Assembly: GCA_002483745.1 (NCBI GenBank)
Contig: DLIM01000019.1
Span: 14,639-49,132, forward strand
Direction: 5' to 3'
DNA: 34,494 nucleotides
Source: Caryophanales bacterium UBA7642
GTDB taxonomy: Bacteria > Bacillota_I > Bacilli_A > RFN20 > CAG-288
Below are positions 7,489 to 16,660 of the stretch, piece by piece. The position numbers were made by a program, and so were the translations under genes. Positions within the stretch are counted from its first letter, which is position 1. The number at the start of each line of letters is the position of its first letter. The notes under the pieces were generated by a model. It worked only from the letters and a program-made list of their open reading frames with translations. It was not told where the DNA came from and made no database searches.

Positions 7489-10038
7489 ATGGCAAGTGTA
7501 AAACTAGAGCATATTTATAAGGTTTATCCCAATGGAACTAAAGCTGTTAATGATATCTCGCTTGATATCAAGAATGGTGAGTTCATTGTTTTTGTTGGTC
7601 CTTCAGGATGCGGCAAGTCCACTACCCTAAGAATGATAGCCGGACTTGAAGACATCACTGCTGGTGAACTTTATATTGATAACCAGATTGTCAATGATGT
7701 TGAACCTAAGGATAGAGATATTGCCATGGTCTTCCAGAACTACGCTCTATATCCTCATATGACTGTTTATGAAAACATGGCTTTTGGTTTAAAGCTTAGA
7801 CATATTCCCAATGATGTGATTCAGGAAAAGGTCCTTTGGGCTGCTGATATCTTAGGAATCAAGGAATACCTTGATCGAAAACCTAAGGCAATGTCAGGTG
7901 GTCAAAGACAGCGTGTTGCTTTAGGCAGAGCTATCTTACGTGATCCTAAGGTCATGTTGCTTGATGAGCCTCTTTCTAACCTTGATGCTAAATTAAGAAC
8001 TCAGATGAGAACTGAGATTGCTAAACTTCATCAGAAACTGAAGACAACTTTTATTTATGTCACTCACGATCAGACTGAGGCTATGACTTTAGGTGATCGT
8101 GTTGTCGTTATGAAGTTAGGAAGACTTCAGCAGGTTGATACTCCGAAGAACTTATATAACTATCCTTCCAATAAATTCGTTGCCGGCTTTATCGGTACAC
8201 CTCAGATGAACTTCTTTGGTTGCACTCTTTTAAGAGATAACGATAAGGTTATCGCCAATATTAAGATCAATGGAATTAAGGTTAGTATTGACTACAACGC
8301 TCTTATTAAGGTTAACCCTAATTATCTTGATGGCAAATATGACATCATCATGGGTGTTAGATGCGAACATGTCCGTATTGTGAATAAGGATACTCCTGAT
8401 GCTATACCGGTTAAGGTATCTCATTTTGAGGAACTTGGCGCTGACTGCTTAGTTTATGGATCCTTAAATTTGAAAGAAGATACCCTTAGCGAAAAAGAAG
8501 GCAGCATTATTATCAAGGTTCTTGATATTGGTGATATTAAGCCTAACAGTATTATCTATGTTGCTTTTGATATGAACAATACTTATTACTTCGATGCCAA
8601 GACTGAAGAGACTATTGTTCCTACGATTCCTTCCTATAACTCTTTCTTTGTCTCGGTTAAGAACAATATCGTTAATGTCTTAAATAATCAGATTAAGCTT
8701 CCTAAGGCTTTGGAGACTGTTGATTTAGCTAAGGCTGAACTTCGTATTCCTAGTGATGCTTTTATCCTAAATAAGGATGGGATCAAGGCTAAAGTCTTAA
8801 ATACTGAAATCATTAATGATAAGAAGCTTGTTCACTTTGAAGCTGATGAAAGAATCTTCTTTGCGTTGCTTGAAGATGACGTCAAAGATGGGCAGGAGGT
8901 TTCTTTAGGAATTGATTTTACTCGTATCTCCATTATTGATGGTAATAAGGAAATTATTGCTCCTATTAATGCTCTTGATTCCTTATCCGCTTCTTTCCTT
9001 AACTATCAGACTGTGATTTCTAAGGATAATGATCCGGAATTTGTTAAGTTCCGTCAGGATAAGATTGATGCTGCCTCTAAGTATATGGATGCTCAGATTT
9101 TGTTAGAGAATCAGAACTATGAAAAGAGCAAGCTTGAAAATTCCAATGTTTCTAATTCTGATGCTAAAGATAAAGAACAGAAGAAGTTTAATGACATTAA
9201 AGCCAATAATACTGCTGCTATTGCTAAAATTAAGGCTGAAACTAAAGCAACCTTAAAGGAAGAAACTGCAAAATTTAAGGCAAAGAAGAAACAGCTCACT
9301 GATGATAACAATAAGCTATTTGCTGACAAAAAAGCCAAAGAGGAAGCTGAGTTCAAGGCTTTTAAAGCCTACAATAAGGATAGAGACTCTCTTAAGAGAA
9401 GAACGGATGAATATCACATTTTCAAGGACAACTATCAAAGCGATAAGGAGAACACTTTAAATCTTGGCATCAATGGTGTCACTATGGATTATGAATCCAA
9501 TGTCTCTAGTTTAAAGGCTAGCACTCGCCGTCAGGTTGATATTCTCAAAAAGGAAATCTCTGATGAGAAGAAGGTTCTCAATAATATCCTTAATCCGGAA
9601 AAGAATCTTGAGAAGACCCATAAGCAGACTATGAAGAAACTTGTTGCTCAAAAACAAGCGGCCATTAGACGTGCTGGATTAGTCTTCTTCTTCCAGTTTG
9701 ATGGTGACTATTATTCAATGACTACCGATATTATCTCTAATAAGTTGGTTCAGGGATTAGGTACTCGTGTCTTCTCAAAGGAATTCAAGATTGATGTTCC
9801 TCATGATGCCTTTAGGGTATCTACTAAGAAGAATTCATTTGTTTGCAAGGTTGAAGCTAATCTCGATTATGGAAATACCTATTATGTTCGCTGTGGTTAT
9901 ACCGATTCTAATGGCGAATCTAAGAAGATTTTCTTAACTAGCTCTAAGCCGATGACTATTGGAGATAATTTAGCTTTAGATTTAGATATTTCTCGTGTCC
10001 AGATTACTGAGACCAGTATGAATATCCGTTTGTATTAA
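7489..10038 (+). CDS. malK: Maltodextrin importer ATPase MalK with long C-terminal extension
   Basis: ATP-binding subunit expected to power MalF/MalG. The first 365 residues are a standard MalK/MsmK. Walker A is G37-S44, the signature MSGGQ is at 135-139, Walker B is LLDEP with D159 and E160, and the switch His is H193 in VTHDQ. A TOBE-like region follows, with GVRCEHVRI where relatives usually have RPEH. The usual length is about 360-380 residues, but this protein has 849. The extra part has a beta-rich module (about 418-500), a Lys/Glu/Ala-rich coiled coil (about 540-715), and a second beta-rich module (about 766-849) resembling the first. RIPSDAF matches DVPHDAF, and GIDFTRISI matches DLDISRVQI. 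The reading frame is intact, with no frameshift. The ribosome site AAGGAG precedes the ATG. The role of the extension is unknown; regulation or tethering is inference. Confidence 0.93.
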   Translation: MASVKLEHIYKVYPNGTKAVNDISLDIKNGEFIVFVGPSGCGKSTTLRMIAGLEDITAGELYIDNQIVNDVEPKDRDIAMVFQNYALYPHMTVYENMAFGLKLRHIPNDVIQEKVLWAADILGIKEYLDRKPKAMSGGQRQRVALGRAILRDPKVMLLDEPLSNLDAKLRTQMRTEIAKLHQKLKTTFIYVTHDQTEAMTLGDRVVVMKLGRLQQVDTPKNLYNYPSNKFVAGFIGTPQMNFFGCTLLRDNDKVIANIKINGIKVSIDYNALIKVNPNYLDGKYDIIMGVRCEHVRIVNKDTPDAIPVKVSHFEELGADCLVYGSLNLKEDTLSEKEGSIIIKVLDIGDIKPNSIIYVAFDMNNTYYFDAKTEETIVPTIPSYNSFFVSVKNNIVNVLNNQIKLPKALETVDLAKAELRIPSDAFILNKDGIKAKVLNTEIINDKKLVHFEADERIFFALLEDDVKDGQEVSLGIDFTRISIIDGNKEIIAPINALDSLSASFLNYQTVISKDNDPEFVKFRQDKIDAASKYMDAQILLENQNYEKSKLENSNVSNSDAKDKEQKKFNDIKANNTAAIAKIKAETKATLKEETAKFKAKKKQLTDDNNKLFADKKAKEEAEFKAFKAYNKDRDSLKRRTDEYHIFKDNYQSDKENTLNLGINGVTMDYESNVSSLKASTRRQVDILKKEISDEKKVLNNILNPEKNLEKTHKQTMKKLVAQKQAAIRRAGLVFFFQFDGDYYSMTTDIISNKLVQGLGTRVFSKEFKIDVPHDAFRVSTKKNSFVCKVEANLDYGNTYYVRCGYTDSNGESKKIFLTSSKPMTIGDNLALDLDISRVQITETSMNIRLY

Positions 10039-10051
10039 AGGAGGCGTAATC

Positions 10052-10690
10052 ATGAAGAAAAAGGCATTAGCTTTATTTCTGCTACCGCTTCTTTTAGTTT
10101 CCTCTTGTAGAGGAGTGGATGAAGAAGCTGAGCTAAAAGAATCAATTGCTGCCGTTAAAGAGGTGACTACTTATACTTCTACTAAGTTTTCAGTCGTTCC
10201 GGCTGGTAATGTTTCTCAATTCAACTATGGCTTTGGTCCTATCTCTTCTTCTTACACTTTACCTGCTGATACTGCTGCTGATTTCGGAATTTCTTTTCTT
10301 TTGCATGTTCCAATGGTTGTAACAGAATCAAATTATTATCCTTCTGACTATAATAGCAGCAGTTCCTGCACCTATAACACTATCAAGGATATTCTTTTAG
10401 ATTCTGGCGATCCTGTTAGTGTGATGGAATTTAAAAAAGATGGCGATAATCTTGTCTTCTATGTTGAAAACGTCTCTAAGAACCTAGTTTTTTATCATGT
10501 TATTGTTAAGAGTGAAGGGGATGATATTGAATATTCAAAGGTTCAAGTCTATTCCCGTTTCCATATTGAACTTACTTACAATAAATCCGGTCTTCTTATT
10601 AGTGAAACGGTTAATAATTCCAAGTCTCTTAGCACTAATGATGCTAACAAAAATGTAGATATCAAAGCTGTTTACACCTATACTGATTAA
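10052..10690 (+). CDS. Unknown lipoprotein in the maltodextrin operon
   Basis: A 212-residue exported lipoprotein. The signal peptide is MKKKALALFLLPLLLVSSC with the lipidated Cys at residue 19. The mature part is Ser/Thr/Tyr-rich and alternates short strand-like stretches, suggesting a beta-rich extracellular domain; I do not recognise the family. AAAGGAGG overlapping the malK stop serves as ribosome site, so it is co-expressed with the transporter. Its C-terminal pattern (Gly-Leu-Leu-Ile, then a strand ending YTYTD) is loosely similar to that of the following lipoprotein, and the two may be diverged tandem paralogues. A role in glucan binding at the surface is only inferred from position. 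Confidence 0.8.
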   Translation: MKKKALALFLLPLLLVSSCRGVDEEAELKESIAAVKEVTTYTSTKFSVVPAGNVSQFNYGFGPISSSYTLPADTAADFGISFLLHVPMVVTESNYYPSDYNSSSSCTYNTIKDILLDSGDPVSVMEFKKDGDNLVFYVENVSKNLVFYHVIVKSEGDDIEYSKVQVYSRFHIELTYNKSGLLISETVNNSKSLSTNDANKNVDIKAVYTYTD

Positions 10691-10693
10691 TTG

Positions 10694-11464
10694 ATGAAAA
10701 AAAGTATTTGTTTTGTTTTACCCTTAGTTCTTTTAGCATCCTGTGGCAGCAAAGTTCCCCAGGACATCCAGGACTATATTAATAACTGTTCTTTAGATAA
10801 AGCTCAAAGCTTTGTTAAAACAGCTCATCTTTCGGTTGCTTCCTCTTATTACGATACAACATCAAATAAAGTAATAGGAACTAGCGGTTATACTGTGAAA
10901 GTAGATAGAAACGATTATGAAAACTACCATTCTCTTACGGTTGAGGCTTTTACTGGAACCGGCGTTGTCAAAGATGAAGATAGTCAGCTCTATGTTATTG
11001 ATACCACTGCTGAAATTTCTAAAAGCGCTGAAGATTCCTCTCTCTTCCTTTCCCATCTTGTAAAACATGGCTATGATAATGAAGAAAAAACAGGTGAAGT
11101 TAAGGAATGGGTTGAGGATGTAAAATTTAATCTTGCCAGCCTAAAGGAAGAAAGCACTAAGCTTTTCTATTCTAGTTCTACTCTTAATTCTGTAAGTGGA
11201 GGCATCTATTATGCTGACTTCTTTAAGTCAAAAATTAACTACTATCCTTATATGTCAATTGACTCCAACAACATCTTTACCTTCAAATTAGAAAAATATC
11301 CTGTTAAGACTGATACTGAGCAAGGCTTTTATAATGAAACGCTTCATATGAATGAATATGGTCTAGTCATAGATGTTGATCAGGATATTATTAATTACAC
11401 CACTAATCGGGAGTCAAAGATGACAGCTGCGGCTACCTATAATTCCACAATTGATTTTGATTAA
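10694..11464 (+). CDS. Unknown lipoprotein, last gene of the maltodextrin operon
   Basis: A 256-residue exported lipoprotein with signal MKKSICFVLPLVLLASC and the lipidated Cys at residue 17. The mature domain is predicted to be beta-rich, with repeated strand patterns and few charged helices; no known family was recognised. I chose ATG at 10694. A TTG codon directly before it (10691) is in frame and would add one residue. There is no good ribosome site, so it is probably translated by coupling to the previous gene, which ends three bases upstream. It resembles that gene in size, export signal and C-terminal strand pattern. A strong terminator follows 20 bases after its stop. Confidence 0.8.
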   Translation: MKKSICFVLPLVLLASCGSKVPQDIQDYINNCSLDKAQSFVKTAHLSVASSYYDTTSNKVIGTSGYTVKVDRNDYENYHSLTVEAFTGTGVVKDEDSQLYVIDTTAEISKSAEDSSLFLSHLVKHGYDNEEKTGEVKEWVEDVKFNLASLKEESTKLFYSSSTLNSVSGGIYYADFFKSKINYYPYMSIDSNNIFTFKLEKYPVKTDTEQGFYNETLHMNEYGLVIDVDQDIINYTTNRESKMTAAATYNSTIDFD

Positions 11465-11483
11465 GCTATAGAAAATAGTGACT

Positions 11484-11510
11484 AAAAGCCCTTACAATAG
11501 GGCTTTTTTA
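11484..11510 (+). terminator. Rho-independent terminator of the maltodextrin operon
   Basis: AAAAGCCCT (11484-11492) pairs with AGGGCTTTT (11499-11507) around a 6-base loop and runs into six T residues. It closes the roughly 11-kb operon that begins at malQ. Confidence 0.9.
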
Positions 11511-11539
11511 AGTTTCATTAAAAATTCTAAATTATTTTT

Positions 11540-11567
11540 TTGAATTTGAACATGCAGAGTATATAAT
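11540..11567 (+). promoter_or_regulatory. Promoter of the marR-exporter operon
   Basis: TTGAAT (11540-11545), a 16-base spacer and a perfect TATAAT (11562-11567) after a T-rich tract. Transcription would start near 11574, about 28 bases before the MarR ATG. The leader contains GGGGTGAG (11591-11598) as ribosome site. Autoregulation by MarR at this promoter would be typical, but I see no convincing long palindrome. Confidence 0.75.
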
Positions 11568-11601
11568 GTTTTAAGCTAGAAATGGCTCACGGGGTGAGAT
11601 A

Positions 11602-12075
11602 ATGACCGAAAACGAAATTAAAGAACAAACTATTAAAAATGCCTTTGACTTCATGGGAAAGTTTTTGACTGGACCCCAGCCTAGAAAATCTATCGGCTAT
11701 GGGCAAGGCCAGATGAGAATTATCTACTTCCTTAGTATTCATGAATCTTCTCACCCTAATGAACTGGCTGACTTCCTTCAAGTAGGTACTGGAAGAATCG
11801 GCAACGTACTTAAGGATTTGGAAAAAAGAAAAATAATCAAGAGAACTTCTGATCCCAATGATAAAAGGAAGACGACTGTTAGGCTTACAGATTCCGGTAA
11901 GAAATTTGCTTCTGATAGGTTCAATGATTTTAGGAGCCATATGGAAAGACTAATTGATAAAATGGGTATTGATCAATTCAATCATTACCTAGACGAATTT
12001 ACGGCCTTCTTCAACGTTGTTAGAAGTATTAAGGAGGAACAAGATAAACCATGTTCAAACTATACAAAAATTTAA
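11602..12075 (+). CDS. MarR-family transcriptional regulator
   Basis: A 157-residue winged-helix DNA-binding protein. The core (residues about 35-105) has the MarR layout: a helix with RIIYFLSIHE, the recognition region ELADFLQVGTGRIGNVLKDLEKRKII, and the wing with SDPNDKRKTTVRLTDSGK, the family's most conserved stretch. Helices on either side would form the dimer. The last 25 bases overlap the start of the first exporter gene, so the regulator and the exporter are one operon. By family precedent it represses the operon until a toxic ligand or the exporter's substrate releases it; the ligand is unknown. The start is supported by GGGGTGAG just upstream. Confidence 0.9.
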   Translation: MTENEIKEQTIKNAFDFMGKFLTGPQPRKSIGYGQGQMRIIYFLSIHESSHPNELADFLQVGTGRIGNVLKDLEKRKIIKRTSDPNDKRKTTVRLTDSGKKFASDRFNDFRSHMERLIDKMGIDQFNHYLDEFTAFFNVVRSIKEEQDKPCSNYTKI

Positions 12076-13964
12076 AAAAGCATGATTGGGTATTCGTAGT
12101 CCTGATTGTCGGATTAACTGTCTTACAGGTCTACTGCTCAATGACGATGATTGATTATCTATCCGGTTTAATCAAGAGTATTCAATTCCTTGATTATCAC
12201 AACAATCCCGCTAATATTGGAACAAGCTTTGCCACTATTTTTGATGGCCTAAAGGCAACATTGGGTGCTACAGCTACTAATGATGATGTCTGGAGCTTGA
12301 TTGCCAGAATGGATTTAGCCAGTATGGGCTTATCTAGTGATACTATTTCTGCTGTAAAAAGTATTGCTACTGCCTCTACTGAAGCAATCTGGTTTAATGG
12401 CGGAATGATGGTGGCTTTAGCTAGCGGAACGATGGCCTGCCAGATTGCTATATCTGGCTTAGCCTCATTTGTTGCTGCCGATTTAGCTACTTATACAAGA
12501 AGCAAGATTAATAATAAAGTTTCTTCTTTCTCCTTAGCTGAAATTAACAAATTCTCAACCCCTTCTTTGATTACTAGAACAACAAACGATATTGAAAATG
12601 CTCAGATGACTTCTCTTTTGATGATGAGAATGGTTTTCTCAGCTCCGGTTACTGCTATTTGGGCTATTTGCAAGATTCAGGCTTCGTCTACTGAATTAAC
12701 GATTGTAGCTGCTATCGGGGTTGTCTTACTAGTAGTTGGCTTGTTCTTGGTTATGGCTTTAGTTACTCCTAAGTTTAAGATTAATCAGAAGTACTTAGAT
12801 CGAATTAATGGTATTACGAGAGAGAATCTTAATGGTATCAGAGTTGTGAGAGCCTACAATGCCGAAGACTACCAGGAAAAGAAGTTCGATGAAGCTAACA
12901 ATAAGCAGATGAAGATTCAGATTTTCACAGGTAGAGTCTTAGGCTTGATGAGTCCGTTGATGAGTATCTTGATGAACGGCATTTCTTTAGCTATCTACTG
13001 GGTAGGCGCTGTCTTAATCAATAAGGGAACCATCGATTATGCTACTGTCACTTCATTCATGATGCTAGCCACTCAGATTATTATGGCCTTTGTCATGCTG
13101 ATGATGATGTTCATCATGTGGCCTAGAGCTTCAGTATCTGCTAAGCGAGTCAATGAAGTCTTAGACACCACTTCATCTATTCTTGATCCCAGTGATCCGG
13201 TTTACCCCACTAATGAAAAAGGTGTCATTGAATTCAAGGATGTCTCTTTCCGCTATCCTGATGCTAAAGCCGATATCCTAGAGCATATTTCTTTTACTGC
13301 CCATGAAGGCGATACGGTTGCCTTTATTGGTTCGACTGGCTCTGGAAAGTCGACTCTAGTGAATTTAGTTACGCGTCTTTATGATGTCTCTTCTGGTCAG
13401 ATCCTGATTGATGGCATCGATATCAGGGACATGTCCCAGAAGACTTTAAGAAGCATGGTTGGCTTTGTACCTCAAAAAGGACTGCTCTTCTCCGGCACTG
13501 TTAAGTCCAACATTAAGTTTGGCAATCCTTCTTTATCTGATGAAGCAGTCAAGAAAGCAGCTACTATTGCCTGTGCTGATGAATTCGTTGAGCAGATGGA
13601 CAACAAATATGATTCTCCTATTGCTCAAGGCGGTACTAATGTCTCGGGTGGTCAAAGACAAAGACTCTGTATTGCCAGAGCTGTTGCAATTGATCCTCAG
13701 TTTATTGTCTTCGATGATTCTTTCTCGGCTCTTGACTACAAGACTGATAGACAGGTTAGAGATAACCTTAAAGCCGAAGAGAAGAATACCACTAAGCTGA
13801 TTGTGGCTCAGAGAATCGGTACTATCATGGATGCTGATGAGATTATTGTTCTAGCTGATGGAAAGGTTATCGGCCAAGGTACTCATCAAGAACTGCTTCA
13901 CAACTGTCAGACTTATAAAGATATTGCTTTATCTCAGCTTTCTAAGGAGGAATTAGGCTTATGA
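12051..13964 (+). CDS. ABC exporter half-transporter with degenerate ATP site
   Basis: A 637-residue fusion of a six-helix exporter membrane domain (about 1-345) and an ATPase domain (about 385-637). Between the first two helices lies an unusually long predicted external loop (about residues 36-110). Walker A is GSTGSGKS (427-434) and the signature is VSGGQ. In Walker B (IVFDD) the catalytic Glu is replaced by Asp (D556), and the switch His is replaced by Gln (Q587, VAQR). These changes mark the non-catalytic half of a heterodimeric exporter. The partner follows with a four-base overlap (ATGA). The start lies inside the marR 3' end, served by AAGGAGG near 12031. Substrate is unknown: drug, lipid or peptide export are all possible. 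Confidence 0.9.
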   Translation: MFKLYKNLKKHDWVFVVLIVGLTVLQVYCSMTMIDYLSGLIKSIQFLDYHNNPANIGTSFATIFDGLKATLGATATNDDVWSLIARMDLASMGLSSDTISAVKSIATASTEAIWFNGGMMVALASGTMACQIAISGLASFVAADLATYTRSKINNKVSSFSLAEINKFSTPSLITRTTNDIENAQMTSLLMMRMVFSAPVTAIWAICKIQASSTELTIVAAIGVVLLVVGLFLVMALVTPKFKINQKYLDRINGITRENLNGIRVVRAYNAEDYQEKKFDEANNKQMKIQIFTGRVLGLMSPLMSILMNGISLAIYWVGAVLINKGTIDYATVTSFMMLATQIIMAFVMLMMMFIMWPRASVSAKRVNEVLDTTSSILDPSDPVYPTNEKGVIEFKDVSFRYPDAKADILEHISFTAHEGDTVAFIGSTGSGKSTLVNLVTRLYDVSSGQILIDGIDIRDMSQKTLRSMVGFVPQKGLLFSGTVKSNIKFGNPSLSDEAVKKAATIACADEFVEQMDNKYDSPIAQGGTNVSGGQRQRLCIARAVAIDPQFIVFDDSFSALDYKTDRQVRDNLKAEEKNTTKLIVAQRIGTIMDADEIIVLADGKVIGQGTHQELLHNCQTYKDIALSQLSKEELGL

Positions 13965-15772
13965 GAGGACCAAATACAGGTGTAGTTAAGGGTCATCAGA
14001 CCGGTGACACTAGAAGAAGCATCGGCAAGATGCTATCTTCTTCTAAAAATTACTGGCCTTCTTTCATTATCTCTACTCTCCTTCTAATTGCCTCAGTCGT
14101 CTTTACGATCATTGCTCCAACATACTTAAAAGAACTGACTGATGAAATCGCCAATAATGCTGTAGCTAAGACTATTGATTTAGATAAGATCAAGAATTTA
14201 GGTATTCTTTTAATCATCTTCTATGGTTTAAGTGCTATTCTTTCTTATTTTGCAAACTTCATTATTACTACTTCCACTCAAAAGTATTCACGTGACTTGC
14301 GGTCAGCCATCACTAAGAAAATCAACAAGATACCGCTTAAGTATTTTGATACCCATGCCACGGGCGACACTCTTTCAAGATTGACTAACGATGTTGATCA
14401 GATTGCTACTTCTTTGCAACAGTCTATGGGTATGCTGATTCAATCGGTTTTCATGCTTATTGGTGTTCTTATTGCTATGTTCATTACTTCTTGGCAGATG
14501 GCTTTAACAGCTATGGTTTCTTTACCTTTGATGGGCCTATTCCTTCTTCTAATTATAAAAATTGCTATGCCTCAGTTTACCAAGAGACAAGAGCTTATTG
14601 GCAAGGTCAATGGTGTAGTTGAGGAAAACTATAGCGGTCAGTTAGTCATCAAGTGCTTCAATGCCTCAAATAGAGTTAATGAAAGCTTTGAGAAGGACAA
14701 TACTGATTTACAGCATACGATGATTAAGGCACAGTTCTGCGGTGGATTCATGCAGCCTTTGATGGCTTTCATTTCTTATGTTGCCTATGCTGCCGTTTGC
14801 ACAGTCGGTGGAGTCTTAATGAATTCCAATGCTGGTATCACTATGGGTACCATTACTGCCTTCTTAGTCTATGTTAATCTCTTCCAGTCACCTTTAAGTC
14901 AAATTGCTCAGGGACTCAATACCATGCAGACGGCATCGGCTGCTTCTAAGAGAGTATTCGAATTCTTAGGAGAAGATGAATTGGTTCCTGATAAGACCGA
15001 TAAGAATCTCTTTAGTGATCCTAAAACCCATAAAGAAAAGATCCAAGGCAAGATTGATTTTGATAATGTTCACTTCGGCTATGAGCCTAATCATGAAATC
15101 ATTCATGGCTTTTCGGCTAGCATTAAGCCTGGCATGAAGGTAGCTATTGTTGGACCTACTGGTGCCGGTAAGACCACTATGGTTAACTTACTGATGAGAT
15201 TCTATGAGATTAATTCAGGAAACATCAAAATCGATAATGTTCCTACTAAAGAAATGAAGCGAGCTGAGATTCATGATATCTTCGGTATGGTGCTTCAGGA
15301 TACCTGGATGTTTGAAGGAACTTTAAGAGAGAACATTGTCTATAACACTCCTAATGTCACTGAGGAAGAACTTCAGGAAGTCTGCAAAGAAGCAAACATC
15401 ACTCATTTCATTGATACCCTTCCTGGCGGATTAGATTACTACATCACTGATGATTCTTCTATTTCTGGCGGACAAAAGCAGTTAATTACTATTGCCCGAG
15501 CAATGCTTAGAAAAGCTCCTCTTATGATTCTTGATGAAGCTACTTCCAACGTTGATACCAGAACTGAAGAGTTGATTCAGGAAGCTATGGATAAATTGAC
15601 TAAAGGGAGAACTTCCTTTGTCATTGCTCACCGTCTATCGACTATTAAGAATGCTGACATGATCCTAGTAATGAATAATGGCAACATCATTGAGACTGGT
15701 AACCATGAACAGCTGATGAAGCAAAATGGCTTCTATGCTTCTCTCTATAATTCGCAGTTTGCTTTCGAATAG
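13961..15772 (+). CDS. ABC exporter half-transporter, catalytically complete partner
   Basis: A 603-residue exporter subunit with six membrane helices (about residues 30-320) and a C-terminal ATPase. All ATPase motifs are canonical: Walker A GPTGAGKT (398-405), signature ISGGQ, Walker B MILDE with catalytic E526, and the switch H557 in IAHR. The membrane domain has typical exporter elements, including YFDTHATGDTLSRLTNDVD near residue 125. It complements the upstream subunit, whose own ATP site lacks the catalytic Glu and His, so the pair should form one working heterodimer. Translation is coupled by the ATGA overlap. A terminator follows directly. The operon context with MarR suggests inducible efflux. 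Confidence 0.93.
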   Translation: MRGPNTGVVKGHQTGDTRRSIGKMLSSSKNYWPSFIISTLLLIASVVFTIIAPTYLKELTDEIANNAVAKTIDLDKIKNLGILLIIFYGLSAILSYFANFIITTSTQKYSRDLRSAITKKINKIPLKYFDTHATGDTLSRLTNDVDQIATSLQQSMGMLIQSVFMLIGVLIAMFITSWQMALTAMVSLPLMGLFLLLIIKIAMPQFTKRQELIGKVNGVVEENYSGQLVIKCFNASNRVNESFEKDNTDLQHTMIKAQFCGGFMQPLMAFISYVAYAAVCTVGGVLMNSNAGITMGTITAFLVYVNLFQSPLSQIAQGLNTMQTASAASKRVFEFLGEDELVPDKTDKNLFSDPKTHKEKIQGKIDFDNVHFGYEPNHEIIHGFSASIKPGMKVAIVGPTGAGKTTMVNLLMRFYEINSGNIKIDNVPTKEMKRAEIHDIFGMVLQDTWMFEGTLRENIVYNTPNVTEEELQEVCKEANITHFIDTLPGGLDYYITDDSSISGGQKQLITIARAMLRKAPLMILDEATSNVDTRTEELIQEAMDKLTKGRTSFVIAHRLSTIKNADMILVMNNGNIIETGNHEQLMKQNGFYASLYNSQFAFE

Positions 15773-15782
15773 AACTCTTAAT

Positions 15783-15813
15783 AAGGCTACTTAAGTGATA
15801 GGTAGCCTTTTTT
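15783..15813 (+). terminator. Rho-independent terminator of the exporter operon
   Basis: AAGGCTAC (15783-15790) pairs with GTAGCCTT (15802-15809), followed by a run of T. It lies 10 bases after the second exporter gene. Confidence 0.9.
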
Positions 15814-15880
15814 AGTGAAAGAGAATATGTAAAAATCTTTGAAGTAAATTACATCTTGTATTCACTTTAGATGCCAAGAA

Positions 15881-15909
15881 TTGAATATACTTAAAAAAAT
15901 CGTTATATT
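15881..15909 (+). promoter_or_regulatory. Promoter of the two-component system
   Basis: TTGAAT (15881-15886), a 17-base spacer and TATATT (15904-15909), near-consensus. Immediately upstream is TTAGATGCCAA (15867-15877), which recurs exactly at 18164-18174 after the kinase gene. Transcription would start near 15916. Confidence 0.75.
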
Positions 15910-15941
15910 ATTCATGACCTGAAAGGGCTTAATAAGATAAT

Positions 15942-16655
15942 ATGACTCACATTGCGGTAGTTGAAGATTCTAAAAGCGATGCCTCCCTATTTAAAGAATA
16001 TATTGCTAAATACCAAGACGGAAACAAAATCAGCTTGGATGTAAAGTTCTTTACTAATGGGATTACCTTTTTAGATGAATACCATGGTGAGTTCGATATT
16101 GTCTTTATGGATATTGACTTGCCTGAGATGAATGGTCTTGATGTCTCAAAGAAATTGCGCGAAAGAGATACACAGGTAGTCTTAATCTTCTTAACTAACC
16201 TAGCTAAGTATGCTATCAAGGGCTATTCAGTCAACGCCTTTGATTTTGTCGCTAAGCCTATTACTTATTACTCCTTCTCGACTATGCTTGCTCGTGCTAT
16301 TAAGAAATGCAGTTTCGGAAAAGAAAAAGAAGTTACTATCAATAACGAAGGTAAGATTGTCAAGATTCCTCTTAAAGATATTTCCTTTATTGAGGTCTAC
16401 AACCATCAGCTTGTTTACCATACTGATAAAGCTGATTACTATCAGTGGGGAAGTCTCTCTTCGATTGAAGAGGGATTCCTTAAATTAGGCTTTGCTAAAG
16501 GCAGTGCCTCTCAATTAATTAACTTAAGAAGAACCTCGGCTATTTATGGGAGTCAAGTTACTTTAGATACCGGAAAGGTTATTTATCTATCTAGAAGCCA
16601 AAAGAAAGACTTCGCGCAAAGCTTTATGGAATTTACTTCCGGAGACGGTCAATAG
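15942..16655 (+). CDS. LytTR-family response regulator
   Basis: A 237-residue two-domain regulator. The receiver domain (1-120) starts with IAVVEDS, has the phospho-acceptor D57 in VFMDIDLPEMNG, a conserved Thr in LIFLTN and the Lys of VAKPI. The LytTR DNA-binding domain (about 133-232) has the strand pattern IPLKDISFIEVYNHQLVYHT and the segment GFAKGSASQLINLRRTSAI, where relatives often have FxRxHRS. Proteins of this type bind pairs of short direct repeats and often control surface or peptide-signalling genes. The kinase gene begins five bases after the stop. The ribosome site is poor (AAAGGG, 14 bases from the ATG). Targets may lie nearby, given the repeated sequence on both sides of the gene pair. 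Confidence 0.92.
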   Translation: MTHIAVVEDSKSDASLFKEYIAKYQDGNKISLDVKFFTNGITFLDEYHGEFDIVFMDIDLPEMNGLDVSKKLRERDTQVVLIFLTNLAKYAIKGYSVNAFDFVAKPITYYSFSTMLARAIKKCSFGKEKEVTINNEGKIVKIPLKDISFIEVYNHQLVYHTDKADYYQWGSLSSIEEGFLKLGFAKGSASQLINLRRTSAIYGSQVTLDTGKVIYLSRSQKKDFAQSFMEFTSGDGQ

Positions 16656-16660
16656 CTTTT

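Noticed and set aside
11568..11592. An A/T palindrome around AGCT as a MarR operator
   Set aside because: Only a short central AGCT plus three outer pairs match, which is too weak in A+T-rich DNA.
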